A DNA stretch of 64,000 bases from Isochrysis galbana (lineage: Eukaryota; Haptophyta; Isochrysidales; Isochrysidaceae): contig CM030935.1 of NCBI GenBank assembly GCA_018136815.1, forward strand, positions 6,972,707 to 7,036,706, written 5' to 3'. Below are positions 50,776 to 61,900 of the stretch, piece after piece (position 1 is the stretch's first letter; each line of letters starts with the position of its first letter). The translations under genes and the position numbers were made by a program. Below the pieces are notes generated by a model. That model saw nothing but the letters and a program-made list of their open reading frames with translations, did not search any database and was not told where the DNA came from.

Positions 50776-52265
50776 TATCAACTAAGTTAATATTTGGTTG
50801 ACCCATGGGGGGGCACGAGTCCCCCCCTCTCTCCACTCCTCCCCTGCCATGGATGGGGGAGGAACCACGGAACCACCCATCCTCCTTCCTGGCATGCCTG
50901 ATGGCTTGCCAGGAGGAGACTGCCCTACTGACCCACTCCTTTCCCCACAGGCTCGCCCCATTCGCTCAACCTGGCCCCTCGTGGCCAGCCCATTGCTCCA
51001 ACCCCCCCTCCCCCCCTGGTCGACAGGCAGACAGGTGCAGCGTGGGGCCCCCAGAGGCTCAGGAGCGCCAGCGAGGGAGAGGCAGGGCAGGCCAGGGCCC
51101 AGCCCCAGCCTCCTCTGCCCCCTGAGCTGGCCTCCAAGAGCCTCCAGGCGTCGCCAGAGGGCAGCTGCAGGCCTGCCGCAGGCGCGCCATCGCGCGTGCC
51201 GCAGGAGAGGGGAGAGAGAGCGAGGAGAAGGGGGTGGGCGGAGCGAGAGCTCCGCCCTTACGCACGTAGATTCCCTCCTTACTTTCTACCTAGTCGTTCG
51301 CGGTAACCGCCGTTCGCCGTCGGCTCTTCCGTCGCATCGTCGCTCTCTTGTCGGCTTTCTCTTCCTTGTTTCCTTCCTTCTGTGTCTTCCCCGCCCAAGT
51401 GGGGAAGGATACGTTAGTGTGGGGGAATGTTGGGTGAAAGTCGAGTGTGCGTGTCTCGGTTGTTGTCGGACTAGGTGGGTTGGGATCCTATCGGCCTCTG
51501 TCGCCCTCGTTCCTCGCCCAGTCGCTCCTCGCTCCCTCGTTCTCGCTCTCGCTCTCGCTCTCGTCGTAACAAGCAATCTTACAACACCAACCAAATCCAC
51601 TCACTCACCCACTCGCTATCCGCCATGTCCGCTCCGTCCTCGCGCTCACCCTCGCCACTGCCCGCCATCCATCTTCCAGCCATGGGAGATGATCAGCCCG
51701 TCCAGCCCGCCAATTGCCAAAATGCCGTGCCTTCCGCCGCCTACCTTCCGTCCCATTCGGTCCCTCCTGTTCCATCCGTAACCTCCAATCCGTCAGGAGG
51801 CAATCATCGAAGGAATCGCGAGAGGAATCGAAGCGAGGGGGGGGGGGGGGGGGGACAGCGCGCGCGGGGGGGGAACGAACGACGGCCGGAGGAAACGAAC
51901 CGCGCGCGGAGGAGAAGAACCTCGCGCGGGGGGGGGAATAATATAACGGCCGGAGGCGACGGACGGCACGCCGAGGGAAAGAACCTGCCGCGGGGAGGCG
52001 AGGGACCGAGGGCACGGCGGGGCAGCGTGGGAGGGCGCGTGGCCGATCTCGGAGCGAGATCGCGTCCTTTCCCTCGCGGAGCGCGGAGAGACCCCCCACA
52101 AGATATCTTGGGACCGGAGAATGTTTTAGACGAATCTTCCTGCCGTCGGCCGAAGAGAGGAGGACGGAGAGAGAGAGAGAGAGTCTCGCAGGGCGACTGC
52201 AGAACGAGAAGTCGAAGTCATGCCGGTTTATTCCCCTCCATGGCGACCAATCATAAGATTAGTTG
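50776..52265. mobile_element. Composite of retroposon heads around a second repeat
   Basis: A plus-oriented head at 50,776 (stem CAACTAA/TTGGTTG with a G.T pair, then ACCCATGGGGGGG) leads into the family body (GCGCCAGCGAGGGAGAGGCA at about 51,065). From 51,250 the sequence differs: a possible short ORF start at 51,625 (MSAPSSRSPSPLPAIHLPAM) is interrupted at about 51,790 by a repeat shared inverted with 60,358-60,862. A minus-oriented head closes the block at about 52,262 (GGCGACCAATCATAAGATTA). Individual boundaries are not certain. Confidence 0.5.
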
Positions 52266-52554
52266 TGGACGGAGGAAGGACATGGGCGCGAGAGGAGAGA
52301 GGCGAAGAAGAGAAGGGGGGGGGGGTACGGCGGGGAGGGGAAGAAGAAAGGGGGGGGGGCGTGCGGGGTACGGCGCGGGGGGGAGAGGAGTGCGGGGGGG
52401 GGGGGGGAGTTGGAGGGGGGGGGAAGGGAGGGGGGAAGGGGGGGAAGGGGGGGGAAGGGGGGGAAGGGGGGGAAAAGGGGGGGGTGTATTGTCCTTAAAT
52501 TTTTTGCTGTATCCATTTCACGGGGGCATTTGTAAAAAAATAACCAAACCTGAG
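52266..52554. repeat. G-run low-complexity tract
   Basis: Repeated GGGGGGGGAAGG-like units (52,315-52,485). Open frames here are poly-Gly artefacts. Confidence 0.8.
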
Positions 52555-52725
52555 GTTGCAGCCTCTTCTTGCCACTGAGAGAGTGGGCGTCAGCAGGGTA
52601 GTGGGCTCCTGGCAAGCCACCGGGCGTGCCATGAGCATGGGTGGTTCCTCCCCCATGGCAGGGGAGGAGTGGAGAGAGGGGGGGCGCTCGTGCCCCCCCA
52701 TGGGCGAACTAAGTATAAACTTAGG
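52555..52725 (-). mobile_element. Retroposon 5' end fragment
   Basis: The sense (minus) strand starts with the hairpin AAGTTTATACTT, then AGTTCGCCCATGGGGGGGC, then CTCTCTCCACTCCTCCCCTG, as at 14,546. Truncated near 52,560. A LINE-type 3' end (AGTGAGAATATCATAACG) follows at about 52,795. Confidence 0.65.
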
Positions 52726-53347
52726 CTTGAGTGGGGGGTGTAGAAAGTTCGCTGCCGCTTCGTGAAAGTAATGGGTCCACGGCCGCGTGTGCAGTGAGAA
52801 TATCATAACGTTTAATTAACCGTCGGCATTTTCAAGAGTTTTTTTTTAATTTTGCCGAAGCGAGCGTAAACGCCGTTGCTCAAAATCCCAAAGGCAAAGC
52901 GGAACTGCGGCAACGGGATAGGGTGCTGATGCATCCAACTGACACATGTCACTTGCCCACACTTTATGGGCACATACGAACAACATGCACATGTAAAGCA
53001 CATGCACATACGACCGACGGACAAGATGGAATATGGCCACACGAGAATAGCAATTGTAGAGCGAAGCATGTCGAGCAATCGCGATGGAGGCGGCGAACGT
53101 TGAGCTATGTGGCATTCAGAATGGATTTGCCAAGCCCGGCTTTCGTGCATAAACCTAAATCCAAAGAATCTAGGCTACCCGAGAGCGCATCATTGACATG
53201 GATTACACGTGGTACCACTGGATTTCGCATATCGCAAAGACGTCAAGACGCGCACTACTGTCGCAACTCACTATTGAGTATAGAATCGTCCGGGCCGCCA
53301 ATGGGTGTTCACTGCATTCGGGTCGCTCAGGCGCAAATGATGAATGC
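52726..53347. other. 3' flank of the kinase gene
   Basis: No gene supported. A GTAAGT at the very end of the kinase frame leaves open that a further exon lies here. Confidence 0.35.
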
Positions 53348-56300
53348 CTACTTACGCATCGCCTTTTGAACCTCTGCGTCCTGCAACTCATCTAATTCTG
53401 GGTCAAGATTCGCCTCGCGCCGTTGGCGGAAGGACTGGCTGGCTTTGAGTCCCGCCTGGCGACGGGAGGACACGGGCGCTGGTTATTGAACGAGAGCACC
53501 ATAGAGCACCATATCACGCAGATTGACAATAGGACAACGTAGCTTTCTTCTAGTGTGGCTCACGGGATGTGCACTCGTGGGGCGGATACCGTGAAGCTGC
53601 CTACGCCTGATACCGGAAGCGCGTGCCAAGATCATGTGACGTCTCAAATGCCAGACGCACACACCTGCAAGAATGCATCGTCCCGAAGCATCACGTGGAA
53701 GAGAGAGTGAGGAATCACCTGTAATCGAGCAAGTGCAGTGAGTGGACCATAAGACGGATGGCAATCCCAATGAACACGGGCCCGCATAGCGCATGGGTAG
53801 GTCATGCCGCCTCGGATTGCGCCTGGAAGCGAAGCGCCTGTCGCTCAAGAGACTCCGCTAGCAATGCGTGCTAGCCAGCTAGCAGATAGGTGAAGGGAGA
53901 CGAGACCCACGACCCACCAAGCACGGATTAGACCGCCAAAATGGCGCAATAGATGTGCCATGCAAGTGGTGCAGCAGAGCCGGACGCCCAGCGTCAAGGT
54001 AGCGCCATGTGGTTTGGCAGCAAGCCTTTGCATGCATCGACGTGCAATCTCACCTTCAGGACGACGGGAGATTTGGCGGTAGCCGTGTTTCGCCTCACGT
54101 TGTCACCGGGAAGAAGCCCAGACGCTCCAAAGCATTCACCTGGTCCACATCTGTGGGAACAACGCAGTGCGTCTGAGGGGGTCAAGAGCACGCATTTGGC
54201 AGCAGCGATGGAATCTGACAAACCAGTCGTGGCGGCTCTACTAGACGAGGAAAAGAGTGGCAAACGCATGCTAGAGCTCGGGTTGTGTGGACGCCGGTAG
54301 TCTGACGAGGGCTCAGACCTGCGGACGGGTATTGGCTCTGCGTCCGAGTCGTCGTCGTCGGAGGAGGGCACGAGGCTCATCTCCACCTCGCCGCTTTCCA
54401 CAAGATAAAATGCATCGCTCGGTTCACCCTGGACAAGGATGTTGGCGAGCGATTAGCAAGCACGTTCTTGGCATTGGCGCTGAAAGCTAGACCCTGTGTC
54501 CACTAATAGGCTGCGTCCATGGCTGCAACGTTCCGGAAGTGCACGGCTGACCGAATGCAAAAAGTGAACGAGTTGCCTCAGTCCAGCACGCTGGTCGCCA
54601 CACGTGCCGCTGTGCACGGCCCAAATCAGAGCTCCCCATCACACACAGATCGAGCCGTCATGGCATGGATGCTCACGGCAACATGACCGTAAGCATTTGG
54701 GGATGTGCGCAGACCTGCCGAAAAATGAGCTGCCCAGGCGCGTACTCCTTGATGGTGAGATCTTCCTCCGCCGTGGCTTCAATCACTTTGCGAATCCGCT
54801 GGTTGGTCCTCATTTCCGCCGTCCTCTCAACCGTCCTTTGCAGTTGTGAGGACGCTTTTAAGAACGCGGAGAAGCGCTCAAAGCCCATTGCCCGCAATTC
54901 GCACGCCGTGGCGACGCAGCGAACCGTCAAATTTCGCCGATCACGCCCCTCTAACATTGCTGTCTCGCCGAAGTGGTCCCCAGCGCGAAGGGTTGCCACC
55001 ACACGTGGCCGTTGCTCCCTGGCATCCGCGCCTCCGAAGTAAGCGACATCGTCGCTCGCCGTCTCTGACGCTCCAACTCCCGATCCCTGCGCACCGCTCG
55101 ATGTGTTGACGGTCGCGTACCGTTCGCCCTTGGCTGCGCGCGCCTCTGCGCGCGCCTTTGCTTTGGCCGCCTTCCAACCAAGCCGTTCCACAGCAGCTGC
55201 GGAGGCAGCGGCCGCTGACTGCCCTCTAGTTGACGCCTGGGGATCCAACCTCGGGTCGTACTCACAATCGAAGCGGCCACTCGTGACGAAGTAGACCTTC
55301 TCGGGGCGATCCCCTTGATGAAAGACAGCCTCTCCAGGCCCAAGATGCAAGGAATCCATTTCCGAAATCATCTGTTCCAAACGGCTGTAGTCAGGGGGCG
55401 GCCCGCCCTCCCCAGCCGCAAGAGCAGAAGCTACCATTGTGGGGAGAAGCTGCGCCTCGCCCTCAGTCGCTGCCTGCTGTAGACCTTCTCGGGCACGCTG
55501 ACGAGCCTGTAACATGGCGCACACGAAGGGGGGGGGAGGCCTCGTGTGAATCATCTAGTAGCGGAAGCCTCGTGTGAACGGGAGGCATGGCGCAATTTGC
55601 TGGAAGACGAGATCGCGGCAAGAGCACCGAATGACAAACATTGCAAGCTGAGACCATACATAATGACGGCGAGCCGGGCCGTGGTGGAAATACGATGGAC
55701 TGGGCACCTTCACAGTAGTGGAGAAGTAACGATCCTTGGAGACGACCAATCTTAGCTCGTCTTGCGGTACGGCTGTGAGCTCAACGTCGGTGAGGCACGT
55801 GACGGTCGTGTCGTGTACCTCCGAGAAAATAGCATCATAGCTGAAATGCGCGGTTGGGTACATCGGGGTGAGAGGACCGTCGTTCAGCGGTTCCAGACGC
55901 CTTGGCATTGGTTTGGGGGACAGAGTTGCGGAGGACTGGGCTTGAGGCCAGATTTCGATGGCGCCGTTGAGGAAGCGCGGAGCCGTTGCGAAACGACCAT
56001 GTCTTCTTGCGGGAGGATTCGCAACACCAATCCAAACCAGCGGGCGCCTCACCCAAGATGATCTCCCGGTCGTAGCCTTTTCACGCACACAGAACCCCCG
56101 TCGGGCTTGTTGATGCTCATGTCCAGCTCTCCTCGTTTTACGATATAAAACGTCTTGGCGGGCTGCCCTTGCTGATACACCACCTGCCCCTTCGAAAATG
56201 ACCGGCGCTGGGAAAGCGAGACGGACATCGCCTCGAAAACCTAAGAAGCGGAGAGGCGAAAGGTACTACTTGAGCGCAATGGTAGAGCATGCCACTGCCG

Positions 56301-59300
56301 CTCAAGGGGCCACATCGACAATATGCAGACGTGCCAAATGAGTCTTCAGTCAAGTGCCCGAGGCTTAGCCACTTGCCTTCATCAGCCGCGCGCGTTGTCG
56401 CTGTTCTGCTCGCTCTCGCATCGACGTGGATAGGGTCGATGAGCTGTCGGCCCTGGCAATCTCATTGAAGACCGACTTGTCTATAGCGAGTACCTCCAGT
56501 GGAGTACGCGCGTACACCGACGCAGCGCGGACCTCACGTCCTTCCAACAGCCCAGTCTCACCGAAGAAGTCGCCAGGACCGAGCGAGGCAATTTGGCGCT
56601 CTCCTCCGTCGGGACCCGCCACCCGAACCTAAAATCGACAATATCAGGGAGGCCATGCCCCATCAATGTGCGCAATTCAAGGATTAGTGCGGAGCCGAAG
56701 CACCTTGCGTGGTCAAGATGGAAGATGGACCTCATGGGTGGGGTTGGGCCTTCTCGGCGGTGTCTCAAATATAGATCCGGTAGGGCTCACCTCGCACGAC
56801 CCCCGAGTGATCACGTAGAAAGCATCCACCGGGTCCCCTTCACGAAAGACGTATGCACCTCCGGGAAAGGTACGCGAGAACGAAGCAGCCATCGTTTTCC
56901 GGTATCGGTCAAACGAAATCGTGGCCGTCGGCTGAGCACTGACGCTACGCCGCAAGCCAACGGCGTCCAGAGCCCCCTGACCTTTCACACCACCTTCGTT
57001 TGGGGCGCTGATTCCGGTGCCATTACTCGAGGCATCAACCTCGCCGCCACCTGCATTAGAGCCGCCCTGGCTCGTCGCGTCGCCCTCTGGCGCTGCTCCA
57101 ATAGCGGTGGGCACTCTACGAGTGCGGACAAGCTCCTGGGCTTCTCCCGTCGGAGCAAGCACGGCCATCATTTGCTCCACGTCACGCTGCGTCACCTTGT
57201 AGCCCATGTCCATGCAGACTCTAACGACATGCATAGGGGTACACATAAAGATGGACGCGGCGCCGCGAGGATGCCTAGTCCTTGTGCACACGAGGCCACA
57301 TGGCGAGAAATGCGCAGCGGGAATCCAAATGCGATCCGTTCGCATATGGCCGACTGCCGCACATCCGCGTGCCAAGGCCCGCTTCTCAGGAGGCGGTTTT
57401 CACCTGCACAAATCGTTGGCGTCAATGTGCCCCTTGCCATCTCGATCAAGGAGCCGCCAGCCCTCTCCCACGACATCAAAGTCTTGTGTGATGTCGGGGG
57501 GCATGCTACTTTCGCCCTCGTTGGTAGCCAGCTGATGCACCAATAATCCCATTAGCAATGAGCCATAGAATGCTTGCCGCGCCTATGCAAGGATGTGCTC
57601 ATGGGTTGAAGTCACATGCGTGCAACAAATCGCTGAGACGGCGATCCACGTTGAATAATGGATTCCCGCACGGCCTCATTTCGGCCATCTCCCATGAGTC
57701 GAGTCCATTGAAGAGGCCCTTGTGTGTGGGGAGTTTGGGTGTTCGTGGGGGCATTAAGCCGCGGGCTCAACTCACCTGGATGAAAGCCCGCAGCCGCTCC
57801 TGTGTCGCCGGCATTGGTTTGCCAGGCACGTCTCGCCCGAGCACCCACGGATGCGAAACAAGCTCTGCCGCCGAGAGGCGCTTTGCAGGATCTGGTTGTA
57901 AGAGCGATGTCACCTGCAGCAGACCACGTGGTGCGAGGGACGGTTGTGAGGCTGGCTTGCATGTTTCGAACGGGTGCATGGCGTCGAGCGCGTACACCGC
58001 CGGGGGGTATGCCCACCGGCCCCGACTGGGCTGCACAGAAGGTCGGCAAGACGGTGCGCGCCTAGGCGAACAGTTTGCGTACCAGCTCCTTGGCCTGTTG
58101 AGAGACACCATTCCACTCGGGCGCGTCGAGCCGGACATTGTTTGCACGCATGTTTGCCAAAATCGCTGCTTCATTCGCCTCCCCATCCGGATCAAACGGG
58201 TGAAAGCCGACGAGGAGGATGTACAAGAGGACTCCAAGAGACCACATGTCGACCTCGAACCCATAGGGTTGCTGTGCAAGCTGCTCTGGTGCCCAGTATG
58301 ACCATGTGCCGATCCGACCCCCACCAGAGACCTGTTGGCAAGAGCGATATCTTAGTGAAGCGTGAGCGGTACCCTCAACAAATGAAGTGTGGGAAATTTG
58401 TCGTGGCGAGGAGACGGCGTATCCGATTCGGACTCGTAATTAGGGGACTCGACGCCGTCCAGATGGGCTTGACCCGTCAATCCTTCCCAGCCCCCACGAG
58501 CCTGTCGCACGCCCTTACCTGCTCGCCTTGCCCTTCAAGTGCGACGGCAGTGCCAAAATCAATGAGCTTGACCGTCGCGTCTGCTGCCTCATGGTCAAAG
58601 ACAACATTTTCTGGTTTGAGGTCGCGATGGAGGATGCCGCGCGAATGTAGGTGATAGACCGCCAGCGCCACCTGCCTGATTATCTTTGAGGCCAGCTGCT
58701 CGGTGTACGCCCCCTCACTAACCAACCGCTCGAACAAGCCACCGCCTCCGGCCAGCTCCATCACGAGAGCAGCCTCGCCATTCTCGCGCTCTCCATAGGG
58801 CAAAATCCACACTACAGCCAGCAGCTCGATCACGTGCGGATGAGAGCCACATCTCCTCATTGCCTCCACCTCTTGTTTGACCATCTTCTTTGGCAGCCTA
58901 TCTAGCGGCAGAATCTTGACAGCAACCCGCCGGCCTGTGCGAGTATCGCGGGCGAGCCAGACGTCGCCAAAACCGCCTTGACCGATCCGCTTCTCCATAC
59001 GGTAGCGCGACTCGAGCTGAGATCGTGTGAGTGTCGACTCCTCGACGTATGAGCTGTGAGTGCTCCATGCGTCGTCCGGTGAGTCATGCGCACCACCGCT
59101 GCCTGGATCTCGAAGCAGGCCCCACCATACGGCGAATGCTGCGGCCGAGGCGCCGGCGGCAATTGCGAGCGGCATGATCGACGACGTCTCAGTCACGGAC
59201 CGCCTGCCAGCGGGTGCGGAGAGTCTGCGTGTGCTGAGCGGTGGCGGCCGGCCGGCCGCGGCACGCCTCAGCCAAGCAGAGGGCAAGCCAGAGGGAGAGG

Positions 59301-59343
59301 CTCCCGCGGGCAGCCGCGCCAGCCGGCTGATGCCGCGGAGCAT
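53348..59343 (-). CDS. Membrane-anchored Ser/Thr kinase with EF-hand and four cyclic-nucleotide-binding domains (12 exons)
   Basis: Exons, every phase joining: 58,519-59,343; 58,083-58,331; 57,776-57,913; 57,404-57,582; 56,791-57,220; 56,377-56,628; 56,053-56,240; 55,708-55,840; 54,715-55,506; 54,054-54,428; 53,665-53,718; 53,348-53,455. About 1,240 residues. The N-terminus is Arg-rich without acidic residues for 50 residues (mitochondrial-type), then a membrane segment (about 57-77). Kinase at about 114-400: GQGGFGDVW, VAVKIL, HRDLKPENVV, DFGTAV, WAPEQL, MWSLGVLLYILLVGFHPFD and a CDPK-like end LLQPDPAKRLSAAEL. One good EF-hand (DRDGKGHIDAND); its partner is degenerate and split by about 70 residues. 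CNB domains A-D follow; A and C keep FGET and the Arg, while B and D do not. One intron (after 56,377) is GC-AG. Kinase-first order is opposite to PKG. Confidence 0.88.
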
Positions 59344-59639
59344 TGGGGGGCGGGAGGGGGGAAAGGGGGGGGGGAGGGGGAGGGGGGGGGGGAAGGGGGA
59401 GCAAGGTAGCGGAAGGGAGAGGGGAGAGGCTGGGGGGGGGGGGGGGGGGAGGGCTCGCGCGGCGGCGGGGCGGGGAAGGGGGGAGCGAGGAGTGGGATAC
59501 TTTATTTTGTACTACTCGTACTATTCAGGACTAAGCTAATCCCTAGCATACTTGTCCTCCCCTTTGGTATTTGGATCCCTCAAAGGCTCAAAGGGCCTGG
59601 GGCCTGGGGCGCCGGATATTGGCATTGCATAGGGGGCAT
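59344..59639. other. Homopyrimidine leader of the kinase gene
   Basis: On the coding (minus) strand about 135 bases before the ATG are almost entirely C/T with runs of up to 17 C. Beyond 59,500 there is ordinary intergenic sequence. Confidence 0.6.
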
Positions 59640-60160
59640 GTGTCCGACCTAGTATAAATACTTTTATGTCCTAGCCAACCCACCAACTAATTGGACACAA
59701 CTGTTTTGTCCCGGAATCACGCGCCATGCCCTTGATCCTTGATCCTTGGGCGAGCTAATAAGGCCAAGGGCCAAGGAAGAAGGAAGAAGGAAGGGCCATA
59801 CATATGCCATTTGTGTCCGAGTGGCGAGTGGTAGGTGCTAGGTGGTATCGCGCAACTTGGTTCATACTTCATACTTAGTCCACACAACACACAACCTACT
59901 TTTATTAATGGTTAATGGGGATCAATGGTCAATGGGTCAATGGGCAATGGGGGCCTCGCGCCCCCCTCTCTCCATCGCGTACAACCCCCTCTCTCCCTCT
60001 GGCAGGGGCTGGGCAATCATCAATCTGGCCCAGACCCGCAGTGGGCGCGGGCCGCGACTCGCACTCCCACGCCCAGCATGGGCCTGCCCTCGAGCTGACT
60101 CCCCCCCCATCCCTGGTCGCTGGTCGCCAGGCAGACAGATGTGTTGTATTCCTGCCCATC
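59640..60160. mobile_element. Retroposon 3' tail and separate 5' body fragment
   Basis: 59,655-59,740 matches the minus-oriented 3' end of the 12.5/13.7-kb elements (ATGTCCTAGCCAACCC, then AATTGGACACAACT). 59,905-60,150 is a plus-oriented body fragment (GGGGCCTCGCGCCCCCCTCT, then GGCAGGGGCTGGGCAATCAT) preceded by short TCAATGGG repeats rather than a clear hairpin. Confidence 0.5.
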
Positions 60161-60357
60161 TGAAGGCTGTAGGCATGAATATTCGTGTAAGGTACGCGCT
60201 CACAATTACAATTGAATAGTTCCCCGTGTTGCCACTGACGCACAAGACGCACAGATTCGGATTCCCCATGGTCTCAAGTCCAGGTTTGCAGATTTTGGTC
60301 TCGAAATTTGCGATTCGAATTTTTTTTGCTGTTACTATTTTTGTTGGCTCGTTTAAG
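60161..60357. other. Short intergenic stretch
   Basis: No gene or repeat recognised. Confidence 0.3.
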
Positions 60358-60406
60358 GTAATAAACCGACTTGACTTCGACTTCTCGTTCTACAGTCACC
60401 CTGCGA

Positions 60407-60442
<36 letters not shown>

Positions 60443-60862
60443 CCTCCTTTCCTCGGCCGACGGCAGGAAGATTCGTCCAAAACATTCTCCGGCTCCGGTC
60501 CCAAGAGAATATCTTGTGGCTTGTGGCTTGTGGGGGGTCTCTCCGCGCTCCGCGAGGGAGAGGACGCGATCTCGCTCCGAGATCGGCCTCGCGCCCTCCC
60601 ACGCTGCCCCGCCGTGCCTTCGGTCCCTCGCCCCCCCCCGCGGCAGGTTCTTTCCCTCGGCGTGCCGTCCGTCGCCTCCGGCCGTTATTTTATTCCCCCC
60701 CCCCGCGCGAGGTTCTTCTTTCTCCTCCGCGCGCGGTTCGTTTCCTCCGGCCGTCGTTCGTTCCCCCCGCGCGCGCGCTGTTCTCCCCCCCTCGCTTCGG
60801 TTCCTCTCGCGATTCCTTCGATGATTGCCTCCATCTCGTCCGTTCTTCTTCGCGATTCTCGC
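60358..60862 (-). repeat. Dispersed repeat, inverted copy of 51,790-52,230
   Basis: In order on the plus strand: GACTTCGACTTCTCGTTCT, a long CT-repeat, GACGGCAGGAAGATTCGTC, GAACATTCTCC-like sequence, ATCTCGCTCCGAGATCGG, CCTCCGGCCGTTATT and TCGCGATTCCTTCGATGATT, all found reverse-complemented in the 52-kb copy. The CT-repeat length differs. No coding content is evident. Confidence 0.8.
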
Positions 60863-60992
60863 GGAGGGGGCACCGACGTTTAATTAACGTTTAACGTTAG
60901 TTTCGCCGCGGTTTCGGTAAAAGAAAGGAAGACCACCTCCCACAAGCCTCCTTCCACACTTCCGCGCCCTCCGTGCGTCGTGCGTCGTGCGT

Positions 60993-61069
60993 CGATCACC
61001 ATGCCCGTAGTCACCCCCGAGGAAAGCTCCATGAGCTCCCCGCAAGAACCGCATTCCGCGCTAGCTGCC
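60993..61069. repeat. Second copy of the 18.1-kb 76-bp segment
   Basis: Same orientation as 18,139-18,214. Here the plus strand would encode MPVVTPEESSMSSPQEPHSA and run to TGA after LAAGAPSQAISIQE; the minus strand adds ACEGAPAASAECGSC upstream of the shared part. Confidence 0.7.
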
Positions 61070-61444
61070 GGCGCGCCCTCGCAGGCAATCTCCATCCAAG
61101 AGTGAGATGAGCCTTGCTCTGAGCTCTGACAAGCACAAAATCTCCGCTCGCGCCTTCGGCTCCGGTCGTCATGTCGAGTTCTTCCCTTGAGAAATCTTCA
61201 TCGTCCCCGCTCCATGGGCCCGTCTCCTTCTACGACAGCCACGTCCCTTCTTTCGCCGGCGCCGACCGACCCCGCCGACGACAGATTGCAACGAGGTCGA
61301 TGCCTGGATCGGAATACGTTCGAGAGTGCGCCACGAATGCACTCTTGGCAAACCGTTACCGCGACCGCTCGCCCATCCATCCGGTCTTTCCATCGGATCC
61401 TATCCTTTCGACGTCGTCTATTGCGATATTCTTTCGATGGCCAC

Positions 61445-61632
61445 CGGACCACATGTAAGCCCTTCACCCCAATCCCCCTAGTAGTGCACGGGGGGAGCCG
61501 CCTGATGGCGGGGGGGGGGGGGGGCGGGGGGTGGGGGTATAGAAAGTATGCTACATGCTACATGTAAGTAGTTGGTAGTTGGTCCACGGCCGCATGTCGC
61601 ATGTGCGGTAAGAATAGTATAAAGTGTTTGTG
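61445..61632 (+). repeat. Retroelement 3'-end-like repeat (inverse of 28,005-28,180)
   Basis: CCCCCTAGTAGTGCACGGGG, GGAGCCGCCTGATGGCGG, a 16-base G-run, GGTCCACGGCCGCATG, then GCGGTAAGAATAGTATAAAG. The end resembles LINE 3' termini. The open frame at 61,171-61,458 before it (MSSSSLEKSSSSPLHGP) is Ser-rich and unassigned. Confidence 0.65.
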
Positions 61633-61900
61633 GTATCGTGGGGGAGGCGAATAGCGCATTGCTACCCCCCCCCCCCCCCCTTCCGATATTCATCCCCCCT
61701 CGAGTGCACGCACCAGATGCTCCGCCTCTCCTCAAGTCCACGCTGCAACACGAAGTTTAAACTTAGTTCCGCATGGGGGAGGCACCTCGTACCCTCCCCC
61801 TCGGACTCCAACTCCGCTGGGCAAGCTCTGCCACTTGGCATGAGCTGAGCCCTCATCAATCCAGCCTAGACCCCCAATGCTCCTTCTGGGGTGAAGGCAA
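61633..61900 (+). mobile_element. Retroposon 5' head next to a 3' fragment
   Basis: 61,680-61,745 matches the CCCCTCGATATTTGTCC...GAGTCCACGC part of the 13.8-kb element. 61,753-61,790 is a plus-oriented head: the palindrome AAGTTTAAACTT, then AGTTCCGCATGGGGG. The body fragment ends by about 61,900. Confidence 0.55.

Noticed and set aside
50776-52265. One transposon with terminal inverted repeats formed by the two facing heads
   Set aside because: No target-site duplication at the outer ends, and bounded copies elsewhere (14.5, 19.4 kb) have a head at one end only.
52220-52498. Gly-rich plus-strand and Pro-rich minus-strand ORFs
   Set aside because: Artefacts of G-runs; homopolymer length alone sets the frame.
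58062-58082. Kinase exon 2 ending in ...RKLFA and a stop, requiring a GC donor
   Set aside because: A normal GT donor after KEL (58,082) joins directly to VTSLLQPDPAKRL, the standard CDPK ending, in phase 0.
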